Origin: Cytophagales bacterium
Lineage (GTDB): Bacteria > Bacteroidota > Bacteroidia > Cytophagales > Cyclobacteriaceae
Assembly (NCBI GenBank): GCA_022360015.1
Contig: JAKSDQ010000028.1
Span: 17,317-81,316 of the forward strand
Reading direction: 5' to 3'
DNA length: 64,000 bases
Within the stretch, counting starts at the first letter, position 1; every line of letters begins with the position of its first letter. Made by a program: the position numbers and the translations under genes. The notes under the pieces are model-generated. The model was not told the DNA's origin, made no database searches, and saw only the letters and a list, made by a program, of their open reading frames with translations. Below, one piece after another: positions 18,273 through 27,903 of this stretch.

Positions 18273-20624
18273 ATGCTTAGAAATTATTTCAAAATAACAG
18301 TAAGAAACCTGATAAAAAAGAAGATTTTCTCATTAATCAATATATTAGGATTGTCCCTCGGTTTGATGTGTTCCATTCTTATTTTGCTATGGGTAAAACA
18401 CGAATTAAGTTTTGATCAATTTCACAAAAACCATAACCGTATTTACAGAGTTCTCCAAGAGATGCCTTTCACTGAGGAAACCACTTGGGCCATTACCCAA
18501 GGGCCTCTTGCCCCTGCTTTGGTGGAAGAAATCCCTGAAATAGAATATGCTACCAGAATCGCAAGTGGCCCATGGAATATCAAATATGGAAATGATAGAT
18601 TTCAGCAATCTGCCATATACATTGACAAGTCGTTTTTCAATATTTTCGATTTTAAATTACTTAGAGGTGATCCTGAAAATGCCTTGATCAAACCAAATTC
18701 AGTTATACTTACTCAGAAGACCGCCCGTAAATTATTTGGGGATGAAGATCCGATTGGTAAGTATTTAAAGCTATTTGATCTGCTTGACGTGGAGGTAACG
18801 GGCTTGCTAGAGGTTCCTCCTCAAAATTCCCATTTGCAGTTTGACATGCTGGGATCATTGGATCTGGCGAACCAACTTGGTTATACCGTAGATAAATGGA
18901 ATAATAGTGGATTTGTAACTTACATTTTATCTAGGGAGGATGCTTCATTTGATATTATCAATTCGAAAATTCGAAACACTCTCGATGATAAACCCACACT
19001 GGAAAATAATTCAAAATTATTCATACAACCGCTAGCCGATATTCATCTTAGTTCAGATATTGATTTTGAAACCGCAAATATTGGCAACAAGAAATATGTT
19101 ATCATATTTTTTGGATCTGCTCTATTCATTTTATTTGTTGCTTGCATCAACTTTATGAACTTATCAACTGTGCAAGCCACCCAACGAGCAAGAGAGGTTG
19201 GACTTAGAAAGGCCATTGGAGCTAGTCGGAACCAACTATTAAAACAGTTCTTATTGGAATCAATCATTCTTATCTTCGTAGCGTTTGTTGTTGCTATAGT
19301 AATGACTGAATTGTTCTTGCCTACGTTTAATGACTTTACTGGAAAGGATTTGCATTTACATTACTTCAGTCTTTCTAACTTATTTTTAATTATTAGTTTA
19401 CTATTACTTACTAGTCTGTTATCTGGTTCATATCCTGCATTTGTTCTTGCCTCATTTCAGCCAATTAAAGTATTAAAAGGAAATGCTGATCAAAAAACTA
19501 GGGGAACAGGCTTCAAAAAAATACTGGTAGTTTTTCAGTATGCTATATCTATGATCTTACTAATCGGGACACTTGCTGTTTATACTCAGATAAATTTCAT
19601 GAAAAACAAAAATCAAGGATACAATAGAGAAAACCTAATTTATTTGGAGATAAATAATGATATCAGACAACATCTTAACACTTTTAAGTCCGTATTGCTT
19701 GAACATAAAGATATAGTGAATGTTGCAGGCTCTATTGTATCGAGTGGCTTTTTGTATTCCAACAATCAGTGGTCCTGGCCAGGTAAAGGGCCCAAAACCG
19801 ATATTCTCTTTCGTGTTAGTCCCGTTGACTTCGACTATATCGAGACTTTCGAAATGGAGATCGTTGCCGGCAGGGCATTCTCCAAGGAATTTGCGAGTGA
19901 CTCAAAAAGTGTAATTCTTAATGAGACGGCAATTAACGCAATGGGTTTAGAAAATCCTGTAGGAAGTATACTAACTTCTTCTGAATCAGGAATTCATCAT
20001 GAAATAATTGGAATAGTCAAAGACTACAATTTTCGCTCTTTACATGCAGAAATCGAACCGTTGATTCTATTGAAGGAATCTGATAACCTTAACTTTCTCT
20101 GGATTAGGATAAACTCTCAGAACATTAATGAAACCATCGAATTTATGCAAAGTAAATGGCATGAATTCTCGCCCTCCTACGAATTTAAATATGAGTTTAT
20201 GAGTCAGAAAGCACAATTTATGTATAAAACAGAAATGCAAATTGGTAAAGTCCTACAAGTTTTTTCTGCAATAGCATTAGCCGTTTTATTTTTGGGACTT
20301 TCCGGTCTTCTTGGATTCTCATTAAGGCAAAGGTATAAGGAGATATCTATACGTAGAGTATTAGGCGCAAGTACCTCGGCAATCTTGTTTGTACTTTCTA
20401 TTGATTACATCCGACTTATGTTGATTGCAATTGTTTTTGCAATTCTTGTTGCTAATTACCTTATCAAACTATGGCTTGAAGGATTCGCATTTAGGACGGA
20501 AATTGGTGTATTTGTTTATGTAATTCCCAGTGTTACATTATTTACAGTGGCATCTATAGTAATTGTCTTTCAATCTTTAAGAGCAACAAATATTGACGTT
20601 TCAAAGGTTTTGAGAAATGAGTAA
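18273..20624 (+). CDS. MacB/FtsX-type ABC transporter permease
   Basis: 783 residues. The N-terminus MLRNYFKITVRNLIKKK followed by a transmembrane segment (about 20-42) is the standard start of the Bacteroidota FtsX-like permeases. A periplasmic MacB-core region with conserved FDQFHKN..RIYRV follows, then a block of three or four membrane helices (about 275-440). A second periplasmic region and a final three-helix block (about 670-770) contain the second FtsX domain, including RYKEISIRRVLGAS. These proteins pair with a MacB-like ATPase, often encoded elsewhere, to drive efflux or lipoprotein work. No ATPase gene is adjacent. Lone permeases of this kind are common near antibiotic loci, but no link to the NRPS is shown. 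Confidence 0.92.
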   Translation: MLRNYFKITVRNLIKKKIFSLINILGLSLGLMCSILILLWVKHELSFDQFHKNHNRIYRVLQEMPFTEETTWAITQGPLAPALVEEIPEIEYATRIASGPWNIKYGNDRFQQSAIYIDKSFFNIFDFKLLRGDPENALIKPNSVILTQKTARKLFGDEDPIGKYLKLFDLLDVEVTGLLEVPPQNSHLQFDMLGSLDLANQLGYTVDKWNNSGFVTYILSREDASFDIINSKIRNTLDDKPTLENNSKLFIQPLADIHLSSDIDFETANIGNKKYVIIFFGSALFILFVACINFMNLSTVQATQRAREVGLRKAIGASRNQLLKQFLLESIILIFVAFVVAIVMTELFLPTFNDFTGKDLHLHYFSLSNLFLIISLLLLTSLLSGSYPAFVLASFQPIKVLKGNADQKTRGTGFKKILVVFQYAISMILLIGTLAVYTQINFMKNKNQGYNRENLIYLEINNDIRQHLNTFKSVLLEHKDIVNVAGSIVSSGFLYSNNQWSWPGKGPKTDILFRVSPVDFDYIETFEMEIVAGRAFSKEFASDSKSVILNETAINAMGLENPVGSILTSSESGIHHEIIGIVKDYNFRSLHAEIEPLILLKESDNLNFLWIRINSQNINETIEFMQSKWHEFSPSYEFKYEFMSQKAQFMYKTEMQIGKVLQVFSAIALAVLFLGLSGLLGFSLRQRYKEISIRRVLGASTSAILFVLSIDYIRLMLIAIVFAILVANYLIKLWLEGFAFRTEIGVFVYVIPSVTLFTVASIVIVFQSLRATNIDVSKVLRNE

Positions 20625-20739
20625 GAGATTTGTCCATTTAATATTCCAACCTGACTCCTGTTGGCAGCATTCTAAGGGCTCTCCGAATCCTCCAACCACT
20701 GATATTCGCAGCTTGTATAGAATAAGAGTAAATTTGTGA

Positions 20740-21078
20740 TTGTTTGCCCCAAAGCACAAAGGCCCAGGAGCCCTCCTTGGTTTTCTTCCAATGGATGTTG
20801 GTGGTTTGATGTTTGTGAAAGTCTACCCAAATCTCAGCGATGAAAACCTGATAGAACGCTTCAATTCTGACTGGGGCTTACAGCTATTCTGTGGCAAGCT
20901 GCTTTCGGATAACCAACAGATCAGGGATAAAGCCATTGTGAGCAGGGTGCGTAGCTACCTGGCAGAATATGCGGATTGGCAGCAACTCCAGGGGATGTTA
21001 GTTAAGCACTGGAAGCGTGATATGAACAATACTCATGTGTTACTGATGGATGCCCTGGTTAAGTACATTTTGAAGTGA
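20740..21078 (+). pseudogene. Transposase N-terminal fragment (IS1182-like)
   Basis: 112 codons. The core MFVKVYPNLSDENLIERFN followed by WGLQLFCGKLL and IRDKAIVSRVRSYLA matches the N-terminal part of IS1182-type transposases in Bacteroidota. The conserved continuation after VLLMDA (normally leading to the first catalytic block) is replaced by a short unrelated tail and a stop. No DDE region follows and no terminal inverted repeats were seen. This is an insertion-sequence relic at the left side of the decayed island. Confidence 0.65.
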
Positions 21079-21110
21079 CATACAAAAAATACTTCTATGC
21101 CCCCATACTT

Positions 21111-21665
21111 TTATATGTTTTCACGATTCCACCTCTTGATAGCATCTTTTAACCATTGTGGCTTGGTTTCCATCGATATAGTTGACATATCATAATTTTT
21201 AGTGGCCTCCTCTGCAATCTCGTAAAGTTTCCGAAGTGGGGGAACGTCCCATTCCGCCCTTTCTTCATCAGTTGTTTTAGGATCAACATCCCAAACCCTT
21301 AATTTTATTCCATCCGGTACATACTGTAATCCAAATTTTTGAGGCTTTCCTTGATACATCAACCACTTATCGTAAGCAGCAGCTGCAAATCGTTTGGCTT
21401 CCTTATAATTATTTTCAATACTTTTCAACCCAAAATTATAAGATTGCCAAAAGTCTTCGGGACTAGTACCATGCATAAATATTATACACATATGAAAATA
21501 GTCCTCACCCGTGAATTGCCTATTTGATTTAATTATCGATTTGACGCGTTCGATTCGAAGCCTACATCTTTTTTTTAATGCTTTGTGTTTTGAAGTTCCA
21601 TCAGGTGGTGGATTAAGACAGTCACGCTGATCCTTATCAAATAAACTCTTTAATTGGCTATTCAT
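21111..21665 (-). CDS. DUF6624-like protein
   Basis: 184 residues. The part from about residue 55 to 160 resembles DUF6624: a helix with HMCIIFMHGTSPEDFWQSY, then AAAAYDKWLMYQGKPQKFG.QYVPDG, then the D..DERAEWDVPPLRKLYE ending. There is no signal peptide, and the function of the family is unknown. The N-terminal 50 residues are basic and family-external. It is followed by a promoter-less AT-rich gap. Confidence 0.6.
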   Translation of the reverse strand: MNSQLKSLFDKDQRDCLNPPPDGTSKHKALKKRCRLRIERVKSIIKSNRQFTGEDYFHMCIIFMHGTSPEDFWQSYNFGLKSIENNYKEAKRFAAAAYDKWLMYQGKPQKFGLQYVPDGIKLRVWDVDPKTTDEERAEWDVPPLRKLYEIAEEATKNYDMSTISMETKPQWLKDAIKRWNRENI

Positions 21666-21770
21666 TTCTTTGTTCCTTCCAATAATGGATAACTTTAAAT
21701 ATAGCGCTTATTTAGGGATAACCAATAAGTTTAAATTTAAAATAGCACTCAATTTTTGGTAAGGTACTTG

Positions 21771-21862
21771 TTCTTGGATATTTCTGTCCCCATTTTAAAC
21801 CCTGCACCTATAAATATCTGATAATCGCACTATTTTACTTCCTGTATTGGGAAATAGCTTCT
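21771..21862. repeat. Copy A of a diverged direct repeat
   Basis: This stretch (GATATTTCTGTCCCC, then CCTATAAATATCTGATAATC, then TATTGGGAAATAG) has a diverged copy at about 23,240-23,340 in the same orientation. The alignment by eye extends over about 90 bp with several small gaps. The two copies flank the frameshifted TPR gene and the toxin-antitoxin remnant. They may be old recombination scars or non-coding tails of related genes. Confidence 0.4.
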
Positions 21863-21883
21863 AAAATTCCTTAATGCAACATA

Positions 21884-22430
21884 TCATATATCGTAGCCAA
21901 ACTTTCTTGCCCTTTCATAATTCTTTATGGCCTGATCCTTTCGATCTTGTAGCTCATATATCTGTCCTAATTGATAGTATATGTCCGCATTTTTCTTATA
22001 AAAAGATACTTTTTTTTAAGTTGATAATGGCACTGTCGAAATCTCCGGATTCCACAAATTGTTTACCCTTGATCATATGGTATTCACTCCAATCTTTGTT
22101 TTTTAATTGATCTAGTGAAAAGCCTATTGGAATTACAAATTTTCTAACCTCGTTTTGAGGCTTTACAAACTCGGGTTTTTTATAATCTGGGGATTCTTTA
22201 ATCACCTCTATTACAAGAAATTCCAGACCATGTAGTTTATTCAAAGACTTCACAGAATCCTCAATTATTTTTCATTTTGAATCTAAATAAAACCCTATGT
22301 AAACTTTGCCTTCTACTTTTTTATCGATTGCATCGACGGTATATTTTCCGCCAACAAAAGTATAGTCCTGTGCTAAAACCATCGGGGAAATTGGCAACAC
22401 TATTAATACAAAAAATATTTTGATGCTCAT
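21884..22430 (-). pseudogene. Secreted TPR protein, broken by frameshifts
   Basis: Three frame segments read in order on the minus strand. From ATG at 22,430 there is a signal peptide (FFVLIVLPISPMVLAQ) and about 35 residues of mature protein, ending at a TGA near 22,270. An 85-codon segment (22,253-21,996) follows with a TPR motif (KGKQFVESGDFDSAIINLKKS). Then, after an A-homopolymer at about 22,011-22,018, another TPR (NADIYYQLGQIYEL...AIKNYERA) runs to a stop at 21,884. At least two frameshifts or internal stops are needed to join them. Either a true pseudogene or homopolymer sequencing error. Confidence 0.6.
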
Positions 22431-22597
22431 CTCAAATAATTGAAATTACTCAAATAAAATGATATTTTTATGGGACACAGCTTGATAACTGATATGAAAT
22501 GGATTCGGATTTTTTAAACCAATAAGATATTTTGACAATTTTTAATGTGCGTTGGCACACATAATTTCATTGACCACACTTTTTGGGATTCCTTCTG

Positions 22598-22862
22598 TTA
22601 CCAAAAAAAATCAAAATTATAACCTCCCTTTTTGTATACTTGTGAAAAATCGTAACTCGCTTTTCTATTACAAATCCATATATTCCCTTTTTACTATCTT
22701 CAATTGTTCCAATATTGGGAAAGTCTGTAATAATATCAAAAAATAAGTAAGTTCTTTCAATGAATTTGAGAGCGGATGCCCTGCCGAAATCTCCGTTTAA
22801 GTAATCTAATATTTCATCGAATTTTTTGTCAGCCTTTTTGTAAGTCTTACTTTTCTCGCCAT
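22598..22862 (-). pseudogene. ParE/RelE-like toxin, frameshifted
   Basis: ATG at 22,862 overlaps the antitoxin stop and starts MARKVRLT. A one-base loss in the A-run of TTACAAAAAGG shifts the frame. In the next frame the reading continues with KKADKKFDEILDYLNGDFG, FIERTYLFFDIITDFPNIG and FVIEKRVTIFHK, the classic ParE/RelE fold pattern of Bacteroidota toxins. The usual LLNFFDNRQNP end is also disturbed (NFDFFW then stop), suggesting a second lesion near 22,600. Inactive as read. Confidence 0.65.
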
Positions 22863-23101
22863 TTCAAATGCTTCTTCTCAATATCCTTTAAATCTATTAA
22901 GTTAGCATCATCAAAGCTTTCATCGTAAGCTTCATACAGTTCCTTTTTTTGATTTTCTGTCAATTTGTTCAATAGCTTACTTGTTTTATTATTACTTTTG
23001 GAATTTAGCAATTGTTAAACCATTTCCAATAGATCATGGTTATCAATTTTGTCTATCAGACTATGAAGGCTATTTTTTATATCAAATGTCTTTCTCGTAA
23101 T
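22847..23101 (-). pseudogene. Antitoxin partner of ParE-like toxin, nonsense-disrupted
   Basis: Reads TFDIKNSLHSLIDKIDN, an in-frame TAA after LLEMV, then QLLNSKSNN and LTENQKKELYEAYDESFDD...LKDIEKKHLKW. The layout is that of the short Bacteroidota antitoxins encoded just before ParE-type toxins. No ATG is present at the expected start (ATT at 23,101-23,099). The 3' end overlaps the toxin start, as is normal for these pairs. Confidence 0.6.
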
Positions 23102-23527
23102 CTAAAAATACAAAATAAAATTGTATGTAGTGCTATGATTTAATTACCCCTGTTGTTCCGGATCCTTTAAAAATAAGGTAACAGCAATTGTTTGCTAGTT
23201 ATGACCGATTTAAATCACTGAATTAGATATATCAAGAATTATTCTTTGATATTTTCTGTCCCTTTTTTGCACCCCAAACTTATAAATAGCTGATAATCAG
23301 CATTGTATTACTTTTTTGTATTGGAAAGTAATATAATAACATTGGCTATTTCTCTATCCTTCCCTTTCATCTAACACTTACATAAATCTGTTAGCTAAAT
23401 TGATAATATGGACCCCGGCCATAGGGAGACTAACCTCTAACCTAGTCACTACCTCTTCAACTAATTGCTAAAATGCTTCAGTTTCTATGCACATTAGGTT
23501 GATTGTTGACTCCATAAAATTTTTTGT
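23102..23527. other. Gene-free gap with repeat copy B
   Basis: Contains the second copy of the approximately 90-bp repeat at about 23,240-23,340 (including TATAAATAGCTGATAATCAG and GTATTGGAAAG) and AT-rich DNA before traK. No ORF or RNA is recognised. Conjugation genes traL to traN, normally expected downstream of traK, are absent here. Confidence 0.4.
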
Positions 23528-24178
23528 TTAATTAATTGACAATATTTTGTGCATTTCATCATGAATCCTAAGAAAGTTATTTTGTAAATGAATTTCAACT
23601 TCCTGTACCCCGAAATCAACAAATGGTAAAATAGGCGAGTCTCGTTTTTCCTCAATCAAAATCTTATCATAAAAAAATGCCTTTTTCCCTTTCGCCCCCG
23701 TAACTTTATCCACAAACTCGCCTTGATTTAAAGACATTATCTCTCCAGGCCTGATGAGTTCCTTTTCCTGCAAGGAATAGTTTTTATTATTATTTCCGTC
23801 CCCGGATTGCATAGAGTTTGACGAATACCCCACTGACTGCATTATTTTTTCTTCCTTGCCAATCAAGGCTAACGCCCTATTGATATTCCTCTCAAAGTTA
23901 TGCTGGTCAAAAGCAAACATATTAAGGTAGAAATCTTCAATATGGCCTTCCACATCAAATTTTCGCTCCTCCAGATCATATGATACCCTCGCCGTATAGG
24001 TTTGTTTGCCTTGTCGTATATAAATCCTGTTTAGGGCATCCTTGTAAGCTGATCTTACCAAATAAATACTTCCGACACTAACAATCGTGGTGAGTGCTAA
24101 CATTATAAAAAAGCTGGTCTTCAATGTATTAAAAGCTTTACTTGCCGATTTAACCTGGTTGTACTTTGTTTCTTTCAT
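23528..24178 (-). CDS. traK: Conjugal transfer protein TraK
   Basis: 216 residues. A short cytoplasmic N-terminus and one membrane segment at about 21-43 precede a periplasmic domain with RIYIRQGKQ, DVEGHIEDFYLNMFAFD and ERNINRALALIGKE, the layout of Bacteroides TraK (VirB8-like). Its role is as an inner-membrane scaffold of the type IV secretion apparatus. It is the last gene of the tra block, 13 bp after traJ. An insertion of Gly/Asn-rich sequence near residue 120 is unusual. Confidence 0.75.
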   Translation of the reverse strand: MKETKYNQVKSASKAFNTLKTSFFIMLALTTIVSVGSIYLVRSAYKDALNRIYIRQGKQTYTARVSYDLEERKFDVEGHIEDFYLNMFAFDQHNFERNINRALALIGKEEKIMQSVGYSSNSMQSGDGNNNKNYSLQEKELIRPGEIMSLNQGEFVDKVTGAKGKKAFFYDKILIEEKRDSPILPFVDFGVQEVEIHLQNNFLRIHDEMHKILSIN

Positions 24179-24191
24179 GGAATTTTGATTA

Positions 24192-25163
24192 TCATTTTAA
24201 AATGTTAGAAGCCGGCGAACCCAACACACCGTCATCGGATGAGGAACTGCCTCCTCCACCACTATTTTGACGCCCATAAGTCAAATAATTAATAGCGCCC
24301 GACTTTCCTATAGCGCCGATCGCACCAAAAGCCCCTGCCAACGCCATGCGACTACCGGTGGTAATCATGCCTGCTACATTTGAGTAAAATATTCCGGCAA
24401 CGCTCGATCCTGTAAACTGGCTGGTTAGCCAGGGTATCATGAAGTACATGAAAAGCAGTATTATGTTGATTACCAGAAACAATGGCGATGCATAAAACGC
24501 CTGGATATTCGGGCTAATAACATTTATAAAAATTTTGGTAATAAGCTCATCCAATAATTGTAAGGATATCGCCCAACAGGATACATTGAGCCACAATGTA
24601 AACCACTTTTTAACAAGCATCGACATTCCCGGAATGGTTGAAAGTGTTAAAGCAATCGGTCCGACAATGAGTACAAAGCCCAATATAAACTCCCTTAAAA
24701 ACAGGATAACATCTCGGGCCAGTATCGATAAGCCACTGGTAATAAAACTCACGCCAAGATTTTGCAGGCTGGACATCATTCCTAAAAAACCCTTAATGCT
24801 ATCCAAAGCCCCCGCTTCATCAGGATTAACCGGCCTGGGTCCTGCTAAAGAGCTAAGAATATTGTTGATTTTGTCCTCTCCGGAGGAAGTTGGCATGGCA
24901 TTCACCATCCAGTCAATTACTCCGGTGAGGTTATGCATAATTTCCACATAACCAAAAACCCCCGCCCAAATCAATACACCTGTGAGTATACTATTTACAG
25001 GCGGGTTCTTAGAATGATCGCCACTAAAACCAACGAGTACCAACCATCCGGTCCTGATTATAAAAATTGCCGGTATTAATACCAGGCACACATTCCTAAC
25101 CTCCACCACAATTTCTTTGAAGGTATCAAAAAAGGCCTGGGTATGTAATAGTATTTCTTCCAT
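24192..25163 (-). CDS. traJ: Conjugal transfer protein TraJ (VirB6-like)
   Basis: 323 residues, multi-spanning membrane protein. Hydrophobic segments are visible near 25-45, 60-80, 155-180, 190-205 and 225-250. The C-terminus is Gly/Ser-rich (QNSGGGGSSSSDDG). The pattern and gene order match Bacteroides TraJ, a VirB6/TrbL-type inner-membrane channel component. Its start codon overlaps the traG stop region at 25,163, so translation is probably coupled. Confidence 0.8.
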   Translation of the reverse strand: MEEILLHTQAFFDTFKEIVVEVRNVCLVLIPAIFIIRTGWLVLVGFSGDHSKNPPVNSILTGVLIWAGVFGYVEIMHNLTGVIDWMVNAMPTSSGEDKINNILSSLAGPRPVNPDEAGALDSIKGFLGMMSSLQNLGVSFITSGLSILARDVILFLREFILGFVLIVGPIALTLSTIPGMSMLVKKWFTLWLNVSCWAISLQLLDELITKIFINVISPNIQAFYASPLFLVINIILLFMYFMIPWLTSQFTGSSVAGIFYSNVAGMITTGSRMALAGAFGAIGAIGKSGAINYLTYGRQNSGGGGSSSSDDGVLGSPASNILK

Positions 25164-27583
25164 TAGATTCCATTTCCATTTTGTTCTTCTACAAATTGTT
25201 GGGTAGCAAATTGGGCATTGCCGTCATAAAAATCGGTCAAGGAAGTCATTTGCGATCTATCGGTCGGATTTGAAGAAAAGGCAGCGTGAGCATAAGGCGA
25301 TAATTCCAAACGGTATACTTTGGCCTCCTCACCCATCAAAAGCAGGAACTCAGCCCAATGTGCTGATCTTTTTATACTGCATAACAATTCAACCTGGTGA
25401 GCGGTTAATCCAAGATGTTTTTGTAAATCCGGGATTAAGGCAATATTGGTACTATGGTCCAATATCTTTTTGATGGCTGCATTGCCTATGATGGTTTTAC
25501 CAAATGGAGAATTGTTTAGTTCTTCAATACCTTGGGTTATGGTATTGATAGCACCATTGGACTTTCTGACAGTCCTGAACATATTCATGATAAACTCCGC
25601 CATACCTGCAGTGTCACTGAGCATGCTCCAGGCCTCATCCATTATGATGTGCTTTCTGACCGCCAGCAGATCTTTCCTTCTGATTTTATCCAAGACCAGC
25701 TCAATGATCAGTAGTGAAATCACAGGATATAATTCCGGGTTTTCTTTTATACCTTCCATATCAAATACGACCATTCGCTGATCAGAAATATCCATGTTGT
25801 GTTCAGTATCCAGCAATTTTGCAAACCTGCCTTCCACCCATTCTTCAATAACCAGAAAGAAGCTTTCAACATCCAGAAATTTCAGCCACAACCTGTATTC
25901 TTCCTCCAGCTTGTGATCAAAATGATAGGATTTAAAAAACCTGTAAAATGATGGCAATGATGGTGCGCATTCTGCATTATCATTTATGAAATCATAATAA
26001 AGCTTTAATATTTTATACAAAATCGAAGTAACTTCTTTTGACAAGTTTCGTTCACCTGCTCCCTTCCATAAAGCAGATAAGAAAGCGATTAAAAAGTTGG
26101 CCTTGTAGTCGCTTAATTCATAGTCACCTTTATCATTTTTACCTACCAAAAATGGGTTAAATCTTAAAGGGTTTGCTTCATTATATTCAAAGTACAGACC
26201 TCCAAGTATTTTGCATAAGGTTTTATAGGAGCCATTTTTGTCAATAATGGTCAAGTCATCTCCAATTTCAGAATAGTGGGTAATCTCATGATTGGTATTA
26301 TAAGATTTACCACTTCCTGTAGTACCAACAGTCAACATATTTTTGTTAATCAACCAATCCGGCCAAAGGTTAACTGTCACCGGGTTTCCCTGACGGTCTG
26401 CATATAAAATACCTTCATTAGATTTAAAGCTAGTCACTGTATTAAGATAGCAAGCTGCCTGTTCCAAAGGGGTTATCAAATACCTGAAATTTTGCCCACC
26501 ATTTCCAGGACTATTGGAAAAGTAAAGATTGGCTACATCAAAATTTTCAACAAGGCTTCCTGCCCCATACATTTCCGCAAAGCCACTTACTGTCTTATCA
26601 ATCTTCTCTTTTAGCTTATAAGCATCGATATCATAGACCATCACATTCACCGCCAATTCTACCAGGTGCTTGCCCTCAGCCCTGATTTCAGCAGTGAAAT
26701 TTTCAAGACCAATTTCCTGGATTTGATTATCCTGGTTATGAGCTGAAAACCCCGCAATTAAAAAACGGTTTTGATCGATCTCTTTTAGCTTCTGTCCCTG
26801 GTCACAGACATAGATAGCCACATTGTAAATATGGGGGAATTGCAAACCAAAGGTTATTGGGTTAACCATTGGAACCGCCACGCCATTGCTGTTAAAAATG
26901 TAAGATGAGGCACTGCTCCCCTGCCCTTTCAGTGAAATTACACTTAACTTTTTCTCTCCAACTCCAAAATAATTGATTTCACTTTGAAAATTCCTGTCCA
27001 GGGAAGTAGGTGATCTGGAAAATTCCAGGTTAAAGTATTGATAAATATAATCCCATAAAACCTCATCGGTCATTCGGCGGAATCCAAATCCTTTTAAACC
27101 TGAAAGCCCTGTAATAAAAGTACCAGCTACATTTTCTGCTTGCTCAATTCTATGTTCAATGTTTTGCCAGGGATTCTTAAAAACCCCTCCTGCAAACCAG
27201 GTATTACCCGGGCTATGCTTGAATGGTTTTTCTCCAGGAAAACAAAGAAAGAGGTAGGCTTTATGCTTTAAAACGGGTCTGTATAAAAAGTGATCAATAT
27301 TTTTGTTAGTGAAAAAGCCTTTGTCCTCCCGGTTTAGTTCCGGTTCAGCATAATAGAACACATTTTGAAAATGAGCTACCGTTCCAACGGGTAAAGTCTT
27401 TATGGTGTTACTTAGATAGAATTGTATGTTTCTATACTGATCCGCAGGAACTGTTTCAATTTCCGGTAATTCCATTTCATAGCCAATAGCAATTTTCCCA
27501 TCTTTAGCCACCATCAAATTATCTTCCAGGAAGGCTATGGGAAATACATCTTCAAAATTCGCTGTCTTACTGTTTTTTTGCAT
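25163..27583 (-). CDS. traG: Conjugation ATPase TraG (VirB4 type)
   Basis: 806 residues. Walker A is GTTGSGKS at 420-427, followed by DLTIIDKNGSYKTLC. Walker B is in KHIIMDEAWSML. The N-terminal 400 residues form the VirB4-like domain, including YRPVLKHKAYLFLCFPG. The length matches Bacteroides TraG. It powers pilus or channel assembly of the conjugative type IV system on the inner face of the inner membrane. It overlaps traF by 17 bp. The gene is intact although the operon around it is incomplete. Confidence 0.92.
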   Translation of the reverse strand: MQKNSKTANFEDVFPIAFLEDNLMVAKDGKIAIGYEMELPEIETVPADQYRNIQFYLSNTIKTLPVGTVAHFQNVFYYAEPELNREDKGFFTNKNIDHFLYRPVLKHKAYLFLCFPGEKPFKHSPGNTWFAGGVFKNPWQNIEHRIEQAENVAGTFITGLSGLKGFGFRRMTDEVLWDYIYQYFNLEFSRSPTSLDRNFQSEINYFGVGEKKLSVISLKGQGSSASSYIFNSNGVAVPMVNPITFGLQFPHIYNVAIYVCDQGQKLKEIDQNRFLIAGFSAHNQDNQIQEIGLENFTAEIRAEGKHLVELAVNVMVYDIDAYKLKEKIDKTVSGFAEMYGAGSLVENFDVANLYFSNSPGNGGQNFRYLITPLEQAACYLNTVTSFKSNEGILYADRQGNPVTVNLWPDWLINKNMLTVGTTGSGKSYNTNHEITHYSEIGDDLTIIDKNGSYKTLCKILGGLYFEYNEANPLRFNPFLVGKNDKGDYELSDYKANFLIAFLSALWKGAGERNLSKEVTSILYKILKLYYDFINDNAECAPSLPSFYRFFKSYHFDHKLEEEYRLWLKFLDVESFFLVIEEWVEGRFAKLLDTEHNMDISDQRMVVFDMEGIKENPELYPVISLLIIELVLDKIRRKDLLAVRKHIIMDEAWSMLSDTAGMAEFIMNMFRTVRKSNGAINTITQGIEELNNSPFGKTIIGNAAIKKILDHSTNIALIPDLQKHLGLTAHQVELLCSIKRSAHWAEFLLLMGEEAKVYRLELSPYAHAAFSSNPTDRSQMTSLTDFYDGNAQFATQQFVEEQNGNGI

Positions 27584-27896
27584 CAGACAATCGGGCTAAT
27601 TTGATCTTAGGGGATACTACTGAAATTCTTTTAGGTTGATTCAGCCTAAAGGAAATAAGGGACATAATGAAAGTAGGATGATTATTTTTGTTCAGCCTTC
27701 GTAAAATGGGAAAAGAGGACAGAAAAAGTAACACCACCACAAGAAAATATATCCTGGAGTAAATGTTTAAGACCATTAGCAGGCCTCCTATCAATACAAA
27801 AAGCATAAAGGCGACCATCACAATTTTAAGTTCACTAATGGGCACACCCAAAATTCTGGGTTTTAATTCCAGTTGCTTGTATGTCTTAAATTTCAT
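27567..27896 (-). CDS. traF: Conjugal transfer protein TraF (DUF4133, VirB3-like)
   Basis: 109 residues. The motif KPRILGVPISELKIVMV followed by two membrane segments (about 27-45 and 50-68) and a short cytoplasmic tail matches DUF4133/TraF. It overlaps traG and lies 8 bp after traE. VirB3-like proteins assist the VirB4 ATPase, consistent with this order. Confidence 0.8.
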   Translation of the reverse strand: MKFKTYKQLELKPRILGVPISELKIVMVAFMLFVLIGGLLMVLNIYSRIYFLVVVLLFLSSFPILRRLNKNNHPTFIMSLISFRLNQPKRISVVSPKIKLARLSDAKKQ

Positions 27897-27903
27897 CCCG
27901 GGA

